Below the pieces are notes generated by a model. The model was given only the letters and a program-made list of their open reading frames with translations, was not told where the DNA came from and searched no databases. A program made the position numbers and the translations under genes. A stretch of DNA of 64,000 bases from Microbacterium oleivorans (GTDB lineage: Bacteria; Actinomycetota; Actinomycetes; Actinomycetales; Microbacteriaceae): contig NZ_CP058316.1 in NCBI RefSeq assembly GCF_013389665.1, positions 1,922,001 to 1,986,000 of the forward strand, given 5' to 3'. Positions within the stretch are counted from its first letter, which is position 1. Every line of letters starts with the position of its first letter. Positions 1 through 10,722 of the stretch are shown here, in pieces.

Positions 1-1077
1 GCTTCGGCGTCGGCCGTCGCGCGCGCGGCCTCCGCGCTGCGCCGCGGCGACCTCGCCGCAGCCCACGCCGCCGTTCCCGCCATCGTCGGCGGTGCCGGCA
101 CGAGCGACGTCACGCAGCTGCTGAGCTCGGACGGTGGCGACACCGCGACGCTGCTCATGCCGGCGGGCGCCGCCGCGGCAGCCGGCGCCGGTCTGGGCGC
201 CGCTGCCGGCGCCCCCGACGCGCTGGCCGCCGACGACCGCTCCGGTGAGGCGCCCAAGCGCAAGCGGAGCCGCTGGACCTGGCCGCTCGTCGCGCTGATC
301 GCGCTGCTGGTCATCGTCCTCGGCGGCACGCTGTTCGCCCTCTTCTCCGAAAGCGGCGACCCGGACCCCGCTCCGACGACGCCGACCGGTGCGGCTCCCT
401 CGACGCCGATCGAGACCCCGTCGACGCCGGCGACCCCCTCCGCCCCGACCTCGATCAACATCGACGGCCTCGGACTGGTGGGCCTCAGCTGCGAGGACGC
501 CCTCGCCGTGGCGGAGGAGGCGGGTCTGGTGAACGTGACCTGCGCGCCCGGCAACCCGGCGAGCGACGACGGTCAGGTGGGTCAGGTCTACAGCGTCGTG
601 CCCCTCGGCAACGTGCAGCTCTCCGACACCGTCACCCTCACGGCCTACGCCGAGCAGAGCCCGCTCGAGGCTCCCGCCGCACCCACCATCCAGTCGGAGG
701 GCGAGACCGTCACCAGTGTCACCGCCGGGTCCACGGTGCAGGTGATGTGGTCGAACTACGGGTGCCCCGCGGGCCTCACGCCCTCGGAGTACCGCTTCAC
801 CGTCTCGGGCGGCACCTTCGCCAACGGCCAGACCACGTCGAGCTTCAGCCTGAACCAGCGTCCTGCTCCCGTCACCGTCGGTGACTCCGGCGCGCTGTCG
901 GTCACCTACACCGTGACCTGCGCCGGCGAGAGCGGCGACCGCACATCGCCGGTGTCGAGCGAGGCCGCGGCGACCATCCAGTCGGCCCCCACCACCCCGC
1001 CCTCGGGCGGGAACGGGAACGGGAACGGGAACGGCAACGGCGGATCCGGCAGCGGCAGCGGCGGCAACGACGACTGA
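1..1077 (+). CDS. pknA: Serine/threonine protein kinase (PknA-like), C-terminal part only
   Basis: The frame is open from the first base, so the gene begins upstream and only its non-catalytic C-terminal part is visible. That part has an Ala-rich juxtamembrane segment, a basic stop (KRKRSR) followed by one transmembrane helix encoded at about 285-350, a Pro/Thr-rich extracellular linker, and a PASTA-like domain (about 460-650: SCEDALAVAEEAG, then SVVPLGNVQLSDTVTL). It ends in an Asn/Gly/Ser repeat tail. A membrane kinase is inferred because complete pknB follows after 56 bases, the usual pknA-pknB order of the actinobacterial cell-division/cell-wall cluster. The kinase domain itself is not in view, so the pknA name rests on position. 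Confidence 0.8.
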   Translation, partial: ASASAVARAASALRRGDLAAAHAAVPAIVGGAGTSDVTQLLSSDGGDTATLLMPAGAAAAAGAGLGAAAGAPDALAADDRSGEAPKRKRSRWTWPLVALIALLVIVLGGTLFALFSESGDPDPAPTTPTGAAPSTPIETPSTPATPSAPTSINIDGLGLVGLSCEDALAVAEEAGLVNVTCAPGNPASDDGQVGQVYSVVPLGNVQLSDTVTLTAYAEQSPLEAPAAPTIQSEGETVTSVTAGSTVQVMWSNYGCPAGLTPSEYRFTVSGGTFANGQTTSSFSLNQRPAPVTVGDSGALSVTYTVTCAGESGDRTSPVSSEAAATIQSAPTTPPSGGNGNGNGNGNGGSGSGSGGNDD

Positions 1078-1133
1078 GCGTCGCACGCACCATGAGGCCA
1101 TCAGCGGAGAACGAGTCGAACGCAGGGAGTGAC

Positions 1134-2837
1134 GTGTCGGCAGAGCATCGTGTGCTGTCAGAGCGCTACCGCGTCGACGAGCCGATCGGCCGCGGCGGAA
1201 TGGCGAGCGTGTATCGGGGCTACGACGTGACCCTGGGCCGCGAGGTCGCGGTGAAGATCCTCAAGCGGGAGCTCGCCGACGACCCCGGATTCCGCACCCG
1301 CTTCCGCCTCGAGGCGCAGGCCGCCTCCCGGATGGCGCACACCTCGATCGTCCGCGTCTTCGACGCGGGTGAGGATGTCGAGGTCGACCCCGACGGCAGC
1401 CGGCATCCCGTGCCCTACATCATCATGGAGCTGGTCACGGGTCGCCTGCTCAAAGACATGATCGACGCGGGCCCGCTCTCCGAGGCCGACGCGGTCCGCT
1501 ACGTCGACGGCATCCTCGAGGCGCTCGAGTACTCCCATCGCGCCGGAGTCGTCCACCGCGACATCAAGCCCGGCAACGTCATGATCACCGACGCCGGCTC
1601 GGTGAAGGTCATGGACTTCGGCATCGCTCGTGCCGTCTCGGACTCGTCGTCGACCGTCGCCGAGACGACGACCATCATCGGCACCGCGGCCTACTTCTCG
1701 CCCGAACAGGCGAAGGGCGAGCCGGTCGATGCGCGGGCCGATCTGTATTCGACGGGCGTCGTGCTCTACGAGCTGCTCACCGGTCGCGCGCCCTTTCGCG
1801 GTGAGACCCCGGTCGCGGTCGCCTATCAGCACGTCAGCGAAGCGCCGCTCCCGCCGTCCGAGATCGTCGAGAACGTGCCTCGAGCACTGGATGCCGTCGT
1901 GCTCCGTGCCCTGGCGAAGAGCCCGTTCCAGCGATTCCAGGATGCGACCGAGTTCCGTACCGCGCTCGACGAGGCGATCGGCGGCAAGCAGCCCTCGAAA
2001 CGCCAGATGGGCGCTCTGACGAACGAGCTGTACGGGCCCGATCCGCGTAATGCCGCCGAGACGGCTCGGTCGCTGCGTCAGCTCAGCACCGACAACTCGA
2101 TGCGCCGTACCCAGTCCGGTCCCCCGGTCAGCTGGATCTGGGCCGGTGTCGCCGTGCTCGCCGCACTCCTGATCGCCGTGCTCATCTGGGTGCTGGCCTT
2201 CCGGCCCACCTCGACGGTGCCTCCCACCTCGCGGGTCGTCCCCGAGGTCTCGGGCAAGTCGTGGGACCTCGCCGAGAACCTGCTGACCGAGGCCGATCTC
2301 GACCCGGTGCGCTCCGATCGCAGCGATGACATCGTGCCTGAAGGCGATGTCATCGCGACCGAACCGGCCGAGGGCATCACGGTGTCGCCGGGACAGCGCG
2401 TGGCGGTGTACGTGTCGACCGGGCAGGAGATGGCCGCGGTGCCGACGCTCGTGAACCTCTCTCGCGACGAGGCGACCCAGGCCCTCGCCGACGCGGGCCT
2501 CCAGCTCGGCACCGTCCGTTCGCAGAACCATCCCACGCTCGCCGCCGGAACCGTCATCGAGACGTCCGCGCAACCGGGCGCGGAGCTTGCGATGGGCAGC
2601 CCGGTGAATCTCGTGGTCGCCAGCGGCACCGTCATCCTGGTCGACCTCACCGGATACACCGTCGAGGCGGCGCAGCGCGAGCTGCAGCAGGAGTCGCTCC
2701 AGCTGGTTCCGGAGGTCGTCGAGGACCCGGGCTGCGCGGCATCGCCGGGCGGCCCGACCGTGGCGACGCAGTCGCTGATGCCGGGCGAGGTGCCCATCGG
2801 CTCGACGGTGTCGCTCACGGTCTGCACCGGCGCCTGA
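1134..2837 (+). CDS. pknB: PASTA-domain serine/threonine protein kinase PknB
   Basis: Transmembrane Hanks-type kinase that senses peptidoglycan fragments and phosphorylates division and cell-wall proteins. Visible are the glycine loop GRGGMASVY (residues 19-27), the ATP lysine K41 in VAVKIL, the catalytic loop HRDIKPGN (from residue 141), DFG, and the activation segment ending in SPEQAKG. These are followed by one transmembrane helix (about 2125-2205) and three PASTA repeats. The in-frame ATG at 1092 has no ribosome site, whereas GTG 1134 is preceded by AGGGAG four bases away, so GTG 1134 is chosen (567 residues). It is probably co-transcribed with the kinase upstream. Confidence 0.96.
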   Translation: MSAEHRVLSERYRVDEPIGRGGMASVYRGYDVTLGREVAVKILKRELADDPGFRTRFRLEAQAASRMAHTSIVRVFDAGEDVEVDPDGSRHPVPYIIMELVTGRLLKDMIDAGPLSEADAVRYVDGILEALEYSHRAGVVHRDIKPGNVMITDAGSVKVMDFGIARAVSDSSSTVAETTTIIGTAAYFSPEQAKGEPVDARADLYSTGVVLYELLTGRAPFRGETPVAVAYQHVSEAPLPPSEIVENVPRALDAVVLRALAKSPFQRFQDATEFRTALDEAIGGKQPSKRQMGALTNELYGPDPRNAAETARSLRQLSTDNSMRRTQSGPPVSWIWAGVAVLAALLIAVLIWVLAFRPTSTVPPTSRVVPEVSGKSWDLAENLLTEADLDPVRSDRSDDIVPEGDVIATEPAEGITVSPGQRVAVYVSTGQEMAAVPTLVNLSRDEATQALADAGLQLGTVRSQNHPTLAAGTVIETSAQPGAELAMGSPVNLVVASGTVILVDLTGYTVEAAQRELQQESLQLVPEVVEDPGCAASPGGPTVATQSLMPGEVPIGSTVSLTVCTGA

Positions 2838-2862
2838 TCCCGCCGAGCGCCGAACGCGCCGT

Positions 2863-3504
2863 TCAGCCCGCGGCGTCGTCGGAGCGGTGCGGCCGCAGCC
2901 GCGCGCCGAGCTCGTCGGCACCGGTCGATCCCAGCATCGTGAGCCAGTTGCCCAGCAGCCGATAGCCGCCCTCGGTCAGCACCGACTCCGGGTGGAACTG
3001 CACGCCGTAGATCGGCAGCGACCGGTGCGCGAGGGCCATCACGGTTCCCGCCGGGGTCGTCGCCGTCACGACGAGCTCGCCCGGCAGCCGGGCGGCGTCC
3101 ACCGCGAGCGAGTGATACCGACCGGCGGTGAACGGGCGCGCCAGGCCGGCGAACAGGGACGACCCGTCGTGCTCGACCGGCGAGGTCATCCCGTGCATCA
3201 GCTCCGGCGCCTCCCCCACCTCGCCCCCGAACGCCACCGCGACAGCCTGGTGGCCGAGACACACTCCGAGCAGCGGTGCGGCGGCCGCGGCTGCTGACCG
3301 CACCACCGCCACCGATGCCCCGGCGTCCTCGGGAGAGCCGGGGCCGGGAGAGACCAGGATGCCGTCGTACCCGGCGATCACGCGATCGGGGTCGTCGATC
3401 CCGTCGGCCTCGACCATGGTGGTGATCGCACCCAGCTCGCGGAGGTACCCGACGAGGGTGTGGACGAAGCTGTCGTGGTTGTCGACGACCAGGATGCGCG
3501 TCAC
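2863..3504 (-). CDS. trpG: Anthranilate/aminodeoxychorismate synthase component II (glutamine amidotransferase)
   Basis: Class I glutamine amidotransferase, 213 residues, that supplies ammonia to an anthranilate or 4-amino-4-deoxychorismate synthase. The sequence starts with the family signature MTRILVVDNHDSF. It has the nucleophile elbow GVCLGHQ and the His/Glu motif GVQFHPES, so the triad is complete. The GTG start (3504) overlaps the stop of the upstream small gene by 4 bases (GTGA), so translation is coupled. No synthase large subunit is nearby, so trpG and pabA cannot be told apart. The gene sits next to pknB, as in other Actinobacteria. Confidence 0.93.
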   Translation of the reverse strand: MTRILVVDNHDSFVHTLVGYLRELGAITTMVEADGIDDPDRVIAGYDGILVSPGPGSPEDAGASVAVVRSAAAAAAPLLGVCLGHQAVAVAFGGEVGEAPELMHGMTSPVEHDGSSLFAGLARPFTAGRYHSLAVDAARLPGELVVTATTPAGTVMALAHRSLPIYGVQFHPESVLTEGGYRLLGNWLTMLGSTGADELGARLRPHRSDDAAG

Positions 3505-3659
3505 CCGACCGTCGACTCCTCGCCGGGAGCGAAGAACGGCGCAACCGCCGGGAACACCCAGAAGAACAGGGCGTACACGACCGCGGCGGCGAGGATCACC
3601 AGGAGGAGCACCCGGACCCACCACGGACCCGGAAGGACGCGCCACAGCGCCCCGTACAT
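3501..3659 (-). CDS. Small single-pass membrane protein, function unknown
   Basis: A 52-residue protein starting MYGALWRVLPGPWW with one strong hydrophobic helix (VRVLLLVILAAAVVYALFFW) and a short acidic C-terminus. Its ATG overlaps the sortase stop by one base (TGATG), and its stop overlaps the amidotransferase start by four bases. It is therefore locked into a three-gene operon and is very probably translated. No family is recognised. The position suggests an accessory to the sortase or the cell envelope, but that is inference. Confidence 0.8.
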   Translation of the reverse strand: MYGALWRVLPGPWWVRVLLLVILAAAVVYALFFWVFPAVAPFFAPGEESTVG

Positions 3660-4444
3660 CAGGCGTCGCCCCCGTCGCCCAGCGACGCCGGAGGTCCGTC
3701 GGCGGTGGGGGTGAACTCGTCGAACACCGCATACGAGATGATGCGCTCGAGCATGTTGAGCTTGGGCGCGCAGCTCGTGAGGGTGAGGAAGCGCCCGTTC
3801 GCGGCGAGGTCGACCTGCTGCGGCACGGGGTTGAGGACCTCGATCGCGGTGTCCTGCACATACTCGACGTTGCGGAAGCGGTAGGTGTACCAGCCGTCCT
3901 GGGTCTGGATCACGATCGCGTCGCCGATCACAAGACGATCGACGGGATCGAAGGGCGCACCCGAGGTCCATCGATGCGCGGCGACGGCCATGTTTCCCTC
4001 GGCGCCGGGCATCGCCGAGCCCTCGTAGTGACCGATGTAGCCCTCGTCGAGGATGGTCTTCTTGGCCGTGCCGTTCGCGATCGTGAACTGCCAGTCGGGG
4101 CCGAAACGCGGCACGTGCATGACCCCGAACTCCGCCCCCCGACCGGGCTCGGCGAGCACGGGGACCACCCCCGGATCGGCGGCCCCGTCGTCCGAGGCGG
4201 GCGGCGCGGTGGCCCCGTCGGCCTGCCACTGCTGCGCGAGAGCGGACGCCTCGGCCTGCTTCTGCGACCCGATGATCATGTCGCCGAACCACATCTGCCA
4301 GCTCACGAAGAGCATCATCACGACGCCGGCGGTGAGGAGCAGCTCCCCCAGCACACCCACGACGCCGACTCTCCGCCGCGCCTGTGGCGGCCGCGACCGC
4401 GACGTCCGCCGGGCGCGGCGGGTCTGCGACGGGCTGTGCTCCAC
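3659..4444 (-). CDS. Class E sortase (transpeptidase)
   Basis: Membrane-anchored cysteine transpeptidase, 261 residues, of the class E group found in high-GC Gram-positives; it probably attaches secreted proteins to peptidoglycan. It has an Arg-rich cytoplasmic tail, a transmembrane helix (about residues 28-48) and the sortase fold. The catalytic His is in VAAHRWTSG, the Cys in LTLTSCAP, and a downstream Arg in LERIISYAVF. It is first gene of the operon with the small membrane protein and trpG, and divergent from crgA across 55 bases. No sorting-signal substrate is adjacent. Confidence 0.92.
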   Translation of the reverse strand: MEHSPSQTRRARRTSRSRPPQARRRVGVVGVLGELLLTAGVVMMLFVSWQMWFGDMIIGSQKQAEASALAQQWQADGATAPPASDDGAADPGVVPVLAEPGRGAEFGVMHVPRFGPDWQFTIANGTAKKTILDEGYIGHYEGSAMPGAEGNMAVAAHRWTSGAPFDPVDRLVIGDAIVIQTQDGWYTYRFRNVEYVQDTAIEVLNPVPQQVDLAANGRFLTLTSCAPKLNMLERIISYAVFDEFTPTADGPPASLGDGGDA

Positions 4445-4487
4445 GATCGGGAAGTTTAGCCGCCCGGGATATCGCGGGGCTGACGGT

Positions 4488-4499
4488 TAGGATTCATCC
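4488..4499 (+). promoter_or_regulatory. Leaderless-type promoter -10 for crgA
   Basis: TAGGAT at 4488-4493 lies six bases before the crgA ATG and no Shine-Dalgarno is present. This is the geometry expected for a leaderless actinobacterial transcript starting at or next to the start codon. There is no clear -35. Confidence 0.5.
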
Positions 4500-4739
4500 A
4501 TGGCATCTTCGAGCGACCACGACGACCCGACCGTGGAGCGACGCCCCGCAGATGACGCACCTAACCCGGTCTGGTTCAAGCCGATCATGCTGGGACTGAT
4601 GCTCATCGGACTCGTGTGGGTGCTCGTGTTCTACCTCAGCAACTCCACGCTGCCCGTCCCCGGCATCGGCGGCTGGAACCTGGTGATCGGTTTCGGCATC
4701 GCGTTCGTCGGCTTCCTGATGACGACGCGGTGGCGCTGA
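4500..4739 (+). CDS. crgA: Cell division protein CrgA
   Basis: A 79-residue protein with a charged cytoplasmic N-terminus (about 25 residues), then two transmembrane helices separated by the CrgA-type loop STLPVPGIGGWN. CrgA is a small divisome scaffold that interacts with FtsZ and late division proteins in Actinobacteria. The sequence length, the WFKPIM entry to the first helix and the location beside sortase, trpG and pknB all fit the family. Confidence 0.95.
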   Translation: MASSSDHDDPTVERRPADDAPNPVWFKPIMLGLMLIGLVWVLVFYLSNSTLPVPGIGGWNLVIGFGIAFVGFLMTTRWR

Positions 4740-4757
4740 CGACCGTTCTCCGCGAAC

Positions 4758-4777
4758 GAATCACACCGGTGTGATTC
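4758..4777. repeat. Perfect 20-bp palindrome in the crgA/rhomboid convergent gap
   Basis: GAATCACACCGGTGTGATTC is fully self-complementary and lies 18 bases after the crgA stop, between two convergent genes. It could be a bidirectional terminator, although no T-tract follows, or a dimeric protein-binding site. Confidence 0.7.
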
Positions 4778-4799
4778 TCTCCCCACCTGGGGATAGACC

Positions 4800-4808
4800 T
4801 GTGGATAA
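4800..4808 (-). promoter_or_regulatory. Isolated consensus DnaA box
   Basis: TGTGGATAA is the exact reverse complement of TTATCCACA. It lies 22 bases from the 20-bp palindrome and about 11 kb from oriC, just outside the 3' end of the rhomboid gene. Confidence 0.55.
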
Positions 4809-4810
4809 CT

Positions 4811-5701
4811 TCAGCCGTAGATGGCGAGCGGCAACGCGAGCAACGCGAACAGGCCGGCCGCGGTGCCGCCGAGCAGCCACGGTTGCCAGCTCCGCCGCGT
4901 GAGCGTCCGCGTCCGCGCGAAGATCGATCCGACCAGCGCACCCACCGCCAGGCCGCCGACGTGCGCCTGCCACGACACCTGCACGGCCGCGCTGCCTCCG
5001 AAGGCCGTCGTCAGCAGGGGCAGGAAGGTGATGACGAGGTTGATGCCGAGGACGACGGCGATCCCGGTGATGTTCGCTCCGATGTGCCGGCCGATCACGA
5101 GGAGAGCTCCGAAGAGACCGAAGATCGCGCCGGAGGCGCCGACGACGGTCGAGGTGAAGCCGAAGAGGACGACGGCGACCGATCCCCCGAGGCCGCCGAG
5201 CAGGTAGAGCCAGAGGAAGCGGGCGCGCCCCAGCATCGGCTCGAGGCTGCGCCCCAGCATCCACAGCGCGAGCATGTTCAGGCCGACATGCCAGAAGCCG
5301 CTGTGCACCAGCAGCACGGTGAACAGCCGCCACGGCTGGAACGTCCCGGTGAACTCGGGGTACAGCAGCGGCGGCAAGAGCGCCAGCAGCGACCCCACGC
5401 CGGGGATGAAACCCACGACGAAGCTGAAGAACGTCAGCGCGATGATGCCGTAGGTCACGAGGGGGCGCGAGTCGTCGGCCCGTACCGCTCGCAGCACGCG
5501 GGGTGGGCGCCGGGGCCGTGGCGCGCCCGAGTTCTTCTGCTGGTCACGCAGACATTCGGGACAGATGACCCCCACCGGCATCGGCGTCTGGCATTCCGCG
5601 CAGATCGTGCGCAGACAGCGCTGACAGAGCACGAAGCTCTGACGATCGGGATGCCGGTAGCAGAAGTTGTCGGGGTTGTTCCGAAGCTCGGGCGCGCTCA
5701 C
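4811..5701 (-). CDS. Rhomboid-family intramembrane serine protease with N-terminal zinc finger
   Basis: Polytopic membrane protease of 296 residues. The catalytic Ser is in GASGAIFGLFGAL and the His is in the last-third helix HVGGLAVGALVG; several hydrophobic helices lie between about residue 75 and the C-terminus. Residues 13-52 form a Cys/His-rich B-box-like zinc finger (CYRHPDRQSFVLCQRC, then CAECQ and CPEC), which is common in actinobacterial rhomboids. It is transcribed leftward with the cyclophilin gene immediately upstream. The substrate is unknown. Confidence 0.93.
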   Translation of the reverse strand: MSAPELRNNPDNFCYRHPDRQSFVLCQRCLRTICAECQTPMPVGVICPECLRDQQKNSGAPRPRRPPRVLRAVRADDSRPLVTYGIIALTFFSFVVGFIPGVGSLLALLPPLLYPEFTGTFQPWRLFTVLLVHSGFWHVGLNMLALWMLGRSLEPMLGRARFLWLYLLGGLGGSVAVVLFGFTSTVVGASGAIFGLFGALLVIGRHIGANITGIAVVLGINLVITFLPLLTTAFGGSAAVQVSWQAHVGGLAVGALVGSIFARTRTLTRRSWQPWLLGGTAAGLFALLALPLAIYG

Positions 5702-5708
5702 GTACCGC

Positions 5709-6275
5709 TCAGACCGCGGTGATGTCGATCGACGACATGACGACGGGCTCGACCGGACGGTCGCCCGCGCCGGTCTTGACGGCGGCGATCACGTCGACGA
5801 CCTCGCGCGAGGCGGCGTCGGCGACCTCGCCGAAGATGGTGTGCTTGCCCTGCAGCCACGGCGTCGGGTCGGTGGTGATGAAGAACTGCGAGCCGTTGGT
5901 GCCCTCGGCCTTGCCGGTGATGGCGTTGCGACGCAGGCCGGCGTTGGCCATGGCGAGGATGTACGGCTTCTGGAAGTCGAGCTCGGGGCTGATCTCGTCA
6001 TCGAAGTTGTAGCCGGGGCCGCCGATGCCCTGACCGAGGGGGTCGCCGCCCTGGATCATGAAGTTCGGGATGATGCGGTGGAAGATGACGTCGGTGTAGA
6101 GAGGACCGTCACCGGGGTTGCCGGTCGCGGGGTCGGTCCAGGCTCCGGTGCCGTCGGCGAGACCGATGAAGTTCTTCACCGTGCGGGGCGCCTGGTCGCC
6201 GAAGAGGTTGACGACGATGTCGCCGTGGTTGGTGTGGATCGTCGCTACTGCAGTGTGCTGAGGCATGTCTGCCAT
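5709..6275 (-). CDS. ppiA: Peptidyl-prolyl cis-trans isomerase (cyclophilin)
   Basis: Cytoplasmic cyclophilin-type foldase, 188 residues. The signature FHRIIPNFMIQGGDPLGQG (active-site Arg, Phe and Gln), NGSQFFITTDPTPWLQGKH and the C-terminal domain are complete, and there is no signal peptide. The open frame extends to 6320, but MADMPQHTAV at 6275 fits the family start; a second ATG at 6266 is also possible. It is seven bases from the rhomboid gene, which suggests co-transcription, and is located as ppiA is in other Actinobacteria. Confidence 0.95.
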   Translation of the reverse strand: MADMPQHTAVATIHTNHGDIVVNLFGDQAPRTVKNFIGLADGTGAWTDPATGNPGDGPLYTDVIFHRIIPNFMIQGGDPLGQGIGGPGYNFDDEISPELDFQKPYILAMANAGLRRNAITGKAEGTNGSQFFITTDPTPWLQGKHTIFGEVADAASREVVDVIAAVKTGAGDRPVEPVVMSSIDITAV

Positions 6276-6358
6276 TCTCGCACCTGTCAATGCCCTGCCG
6301 GCTGGTGCGCTCTCTGGCAAGATGAGGGAAAACGTCCCACGATGCAGGGAGGGCCCAC

Positions 6359-6937
6359 GTGAGCCTCAGCCGCAAGCACAAGAAGCAACTCCGCAAGCTC
6401 CAGAAGCAGGCGAACACCCTGTGGGAGTCGCAGCAGGTCCTGGTGGGGGAGGCCGCGAACGTCGCCCGTGACGCCGGTCACCAGCTGGGCCAGTACAGCC
6501 GCGAGCACGTCCAGCCGGCCGTGAAGCACTCGTACGAGCAGTACGCGGCTCCGTACGTCGACAAGACCGCCCGTGCGACCCGCAAGGTGTACAACGGCGC
6601 ACTCATCCCCGCCGCCGGAGCCGTCGTCGGCGGCGCGCTGTCGGTGTGGGATGCCGCCACCGACACCCGCGAGCGCCTCGCGCACGGCCGGGGTGTCGAC
6701 CTCGACCTCTCGTCGGTGAAGAAGAAGGCTGCGAAGTACGGCAAGAAGGCGACCAAGAAGTTCCAGTCGCGCGCCGCTCTGCCCGAGCCCAAGAAGGGCC
6801 TGGGCGCCGGTGGCGTGATCGCCATCATCCTCGGTGTCACCGCCGCGGCCGGTGTGCTCTACGCCGCCTGGCAGACGCTCCGCGCCGACGACGAGCTGTG
6901 GGTGGCGGACGACCCGCTGCGCGCGCCCGACGCCTGA
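6359..6937 (+). CDS. Basic, C-terminally membrane-anchored protein of unknown function
   Basis: A 192-residue protein starting at GTG 6359 behind a strong AGGGAGGG site. It has a Lys-rich N-terminus (SLSRKHKKQLRKLQKQ), an amphipathic middle, an Ala/Gly hydrophobic patch (about 84-95), a Lys-rich cluster (KKKAAKYGKKATKK) and a hydrophobic segment near residues 157-172 before a short acidic tail. No catalytic motif is recognised. The composition suggests a membrane-associated nucleic-acid- or envelope-binding protein, but this is speculation. It is followed after five bases by the ybaK-like gene. Confidence 0.8.
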   Translation: MSLSRKHKKQLRKLQKQANTLWESQQVLVGEAANVARDAGHQLGQYSREHVQPAVKHSYEQYAAPYVDKTARATRKVYNGALIPAAGAVVGGALSVWDAATDTRERLAHGRGVDLDLSSVKKKAAKYGKKATKKFQSRAALPEPKKGLGAGGVIAIILGVTAAAGVLYAAWQTLRADDELWVADDPLRAPDA

Positions 6938-6942
6938 ATCGG

Positions 6943-7428
6943 ATGACCGAAGATCTCGAGCCCACGTCTCGGGTCCGCCTTGCGGCGGCCGAGCGTGGGC
7001 TCGATGTCGTCGTGCGGCCGCGTCCGGAGGCATCGAGCCTCGACGAGGCCGCGGCCCTGCTCGGGCTCGAGCCCGACGACATCGTCAAGACGCTCGTCGT
7101 CAAGCGCAGCGACGACACCTATCTCTTCGCGCTGGTTCCGGGAGATCGGGTCATCTCCTGGCCCAAGCTCCGCGCCATCGTGGGGGTGAACAAGCTGCGG
7201 TTGCCCGAGCCCGAGCTCGCCCTGCAGGCGACCGGCTACGAGCGCGGCACGATCGTCCCGATCGGGAGCACCGGCGACTGGCCGATCTTCGCCGACTCGT
7301 CGATCGTGGGCCGACGCATCGCGATGGGTGCGGGAGCACACGGCTACAGCCTGTTCGTCGACGCCGATGCCCTCATCGCAGCCTACGGCGCGACGGTCGC
7401 CGACATCACGGAGCAGCGCTCGCGCTGA
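6943..7428 (+). CDS. YbaK/EbsC-family aminoacyl-tRNA deacylase
   Basis: A 161-residue free-standing editing-domain protein of the YbaK/ProX superfamily, which hydrolyses mischarged aminoacyl-tRNA (Cys- or Ala-tRNA(Pro)-type substrates). Family features are VKTLVVKRSDDTYLFALVPGD with the conserved lysine, then GVNKLRLP and YERGTIVPIG, ending in a GAGAHGYSLFV strand. The ATG at 6943 lies just after the stop of the preceding gene, so the two are likely co-transcribed. Its exact tRNA specificity cannot be read from the sequence. Confidence 0.88.
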   Translation: MTEDLEPTSRVRLAAAERGLDVVVRPRPEASSLDEAAALLGLEPDDIVKTLVVKRSDDTYLFALVPGDRVISWPKLRAIVGVNKLRLPEPELALQATGYERGTIVPIGSTGDWPIFADSSIVGRRIAMGAGAHGYSLFVDADALIAAYGATVADITEQRSR

Positions 7429-7446
7429 ATCGATCCGGGAACGAAG

Positions 7447-7484
7447 AACGCCGGTGCTCTGTCGAGTACCGGCGTTGCCGTTTT
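7447..7484 (+). terminator. Rho-independent terminator after the ybaK-like gene
   Basis: The 9-bp stem AACGCCGGT / ACCGGCGTT with a 12-base loop is followed by GCCGTTTT. It separates the rightward gene pair from the leftward tRNA genes and could also act on the opposite strand. Confidence 0.75.
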
Positions 7485-7486
7485 CG

Positions 7487-7559
7487 TGGAGCCTAGGAGA
7501 TTCGAACTCCTGACATCCTGCTTGCAAAGCAGGCGCTCTACCAGCTGAGCTAAGGCCCC
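7487..7559 (-). tRNA. tRNA-Ala (anticodon TGC)
   Basis: A 73-nt cloverleaf read on the minus strand. It has acceptor GGGGCCT/AGGCTCC, a D-arm with AGCTGGTA, anticodon arm CCTGC-TTTGCAA-GCAGG (TGC), and T-arm AGGAG-TTCGAAT-CTCCT. The 3' CCA is not encoded. It is paired with tRNA-Ile, as usual downstream of actinobacterial gyrA. Confidence 0.98.
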
Positions 7560-7573
7560 GAGGGGGTTCGGGG

Positions 7574-7647
7574 TGGGGCTACCAGGACTTGAACCTGGGA
7601 CCTCTTCATTATCAGTGAAGCGCTCTAACCGCCTGAGCTATAGCCCC
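7574..7647 (-). tRNA. tRNA-Ile (anticodon GAT)
   Basis: A 74-nt cloverleaf on the minus strand. It has acceptor GGGGCTA/TAGCCCC, anticodon loop CTGATAA (GAT) within a 5-bp stem, and T-loop TTCAAGT. CCA is not encoded. It is 14 bases upstream of tRNA-Ala in transcription order, so the two probably form one transcript after the DUF3566 gene. Confidence 0.98.
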
Positions 7648-7708
7648 GTACCGACGCGCTTCACGCGCCGGCAACCTCCAAGACTTTACCGGACGAACCG
7701 GGAATTCA

Positions 7709-8109
7709 CTAATTGGAGGTGAAGCCGACGAGCAGCCCGCCGGTGACCTTGACCATGACGTTGTAGATGCCCGCGACGACCGCGCCGAGCACCGTGACGA
7801 CGATGAGGTTGAGGATCGCCACGATGGCCGAGAACGCCATCACCTGCGGCAGATTGAGGAACTGCTTGATCGAGAAGTCACCGTTCGAGAAGGCCACGAA
7901 CAGCTCATCGACGCGGTCGATGAGCCCCGTCGTGCTGAGCACCATGAACACGAGGAAGGTCGCGACGACCGTCACGATCGCCAGAGCAACCGCGGCGAGG
8001 AACGACAGCTTCACGGCCGACCAGAAGTCGACGTAGACCAGGCGCAGGCGGACCTGCTTGGAGCTGGTCTTGCTGGTGGACTTCTTGGCGAGTTTGTCGG
8101 CGACCGTGC

Positions 8110-8113
<4 letters not shown>
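7709..8113 (-). CDS. DUF3566 family transmembrane protein
   Basis: A 134-residue membrane protein. A short Lys/Ser-rich cytoplasmic tail leads into [18 protein letters not shown], the DUF3566 entry motif, followed by two long hydrophobic helices separated by an acidic loop (about residues 65-85). The ATG overlaps the gyrA stop by 4 bases (8110-8113), so it is translationally coupled to gyrA. This is a conserved position in Actinobacteria, but the function is unknown. Confidence 0.9.
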
Positions 8114-10689
<2,576 letters not shown>

Positions 10690-10722
10690 GCGTTCTCAGT
10701 TTCTCGATGTCGCTCGGCTCGA

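Noticed and set aside
1012..1065. GGGAAC-type tandem repeat suggesting a microsatellite or CRISPR-like element
   Set aside because: It is a short low-complexity run encoding the Gly/Asn/Ser tail of the kinase; there are no spacers and the frame stays open to the stop.
1158..2921. 587-codon open frame on the minus strand
   Set aside because: It is antisense to the pknB coding region, is Arg/Gly/His-rich, and has no family features; pknB has complete kinase motifs.
7487..7647. tRNA pair as a possible integration site for the nearby accessory genes
   Set aside because: No integrase, no repeated tRNA 3' fragment, and the flanking genes are the conserved actinobacterial origin set.
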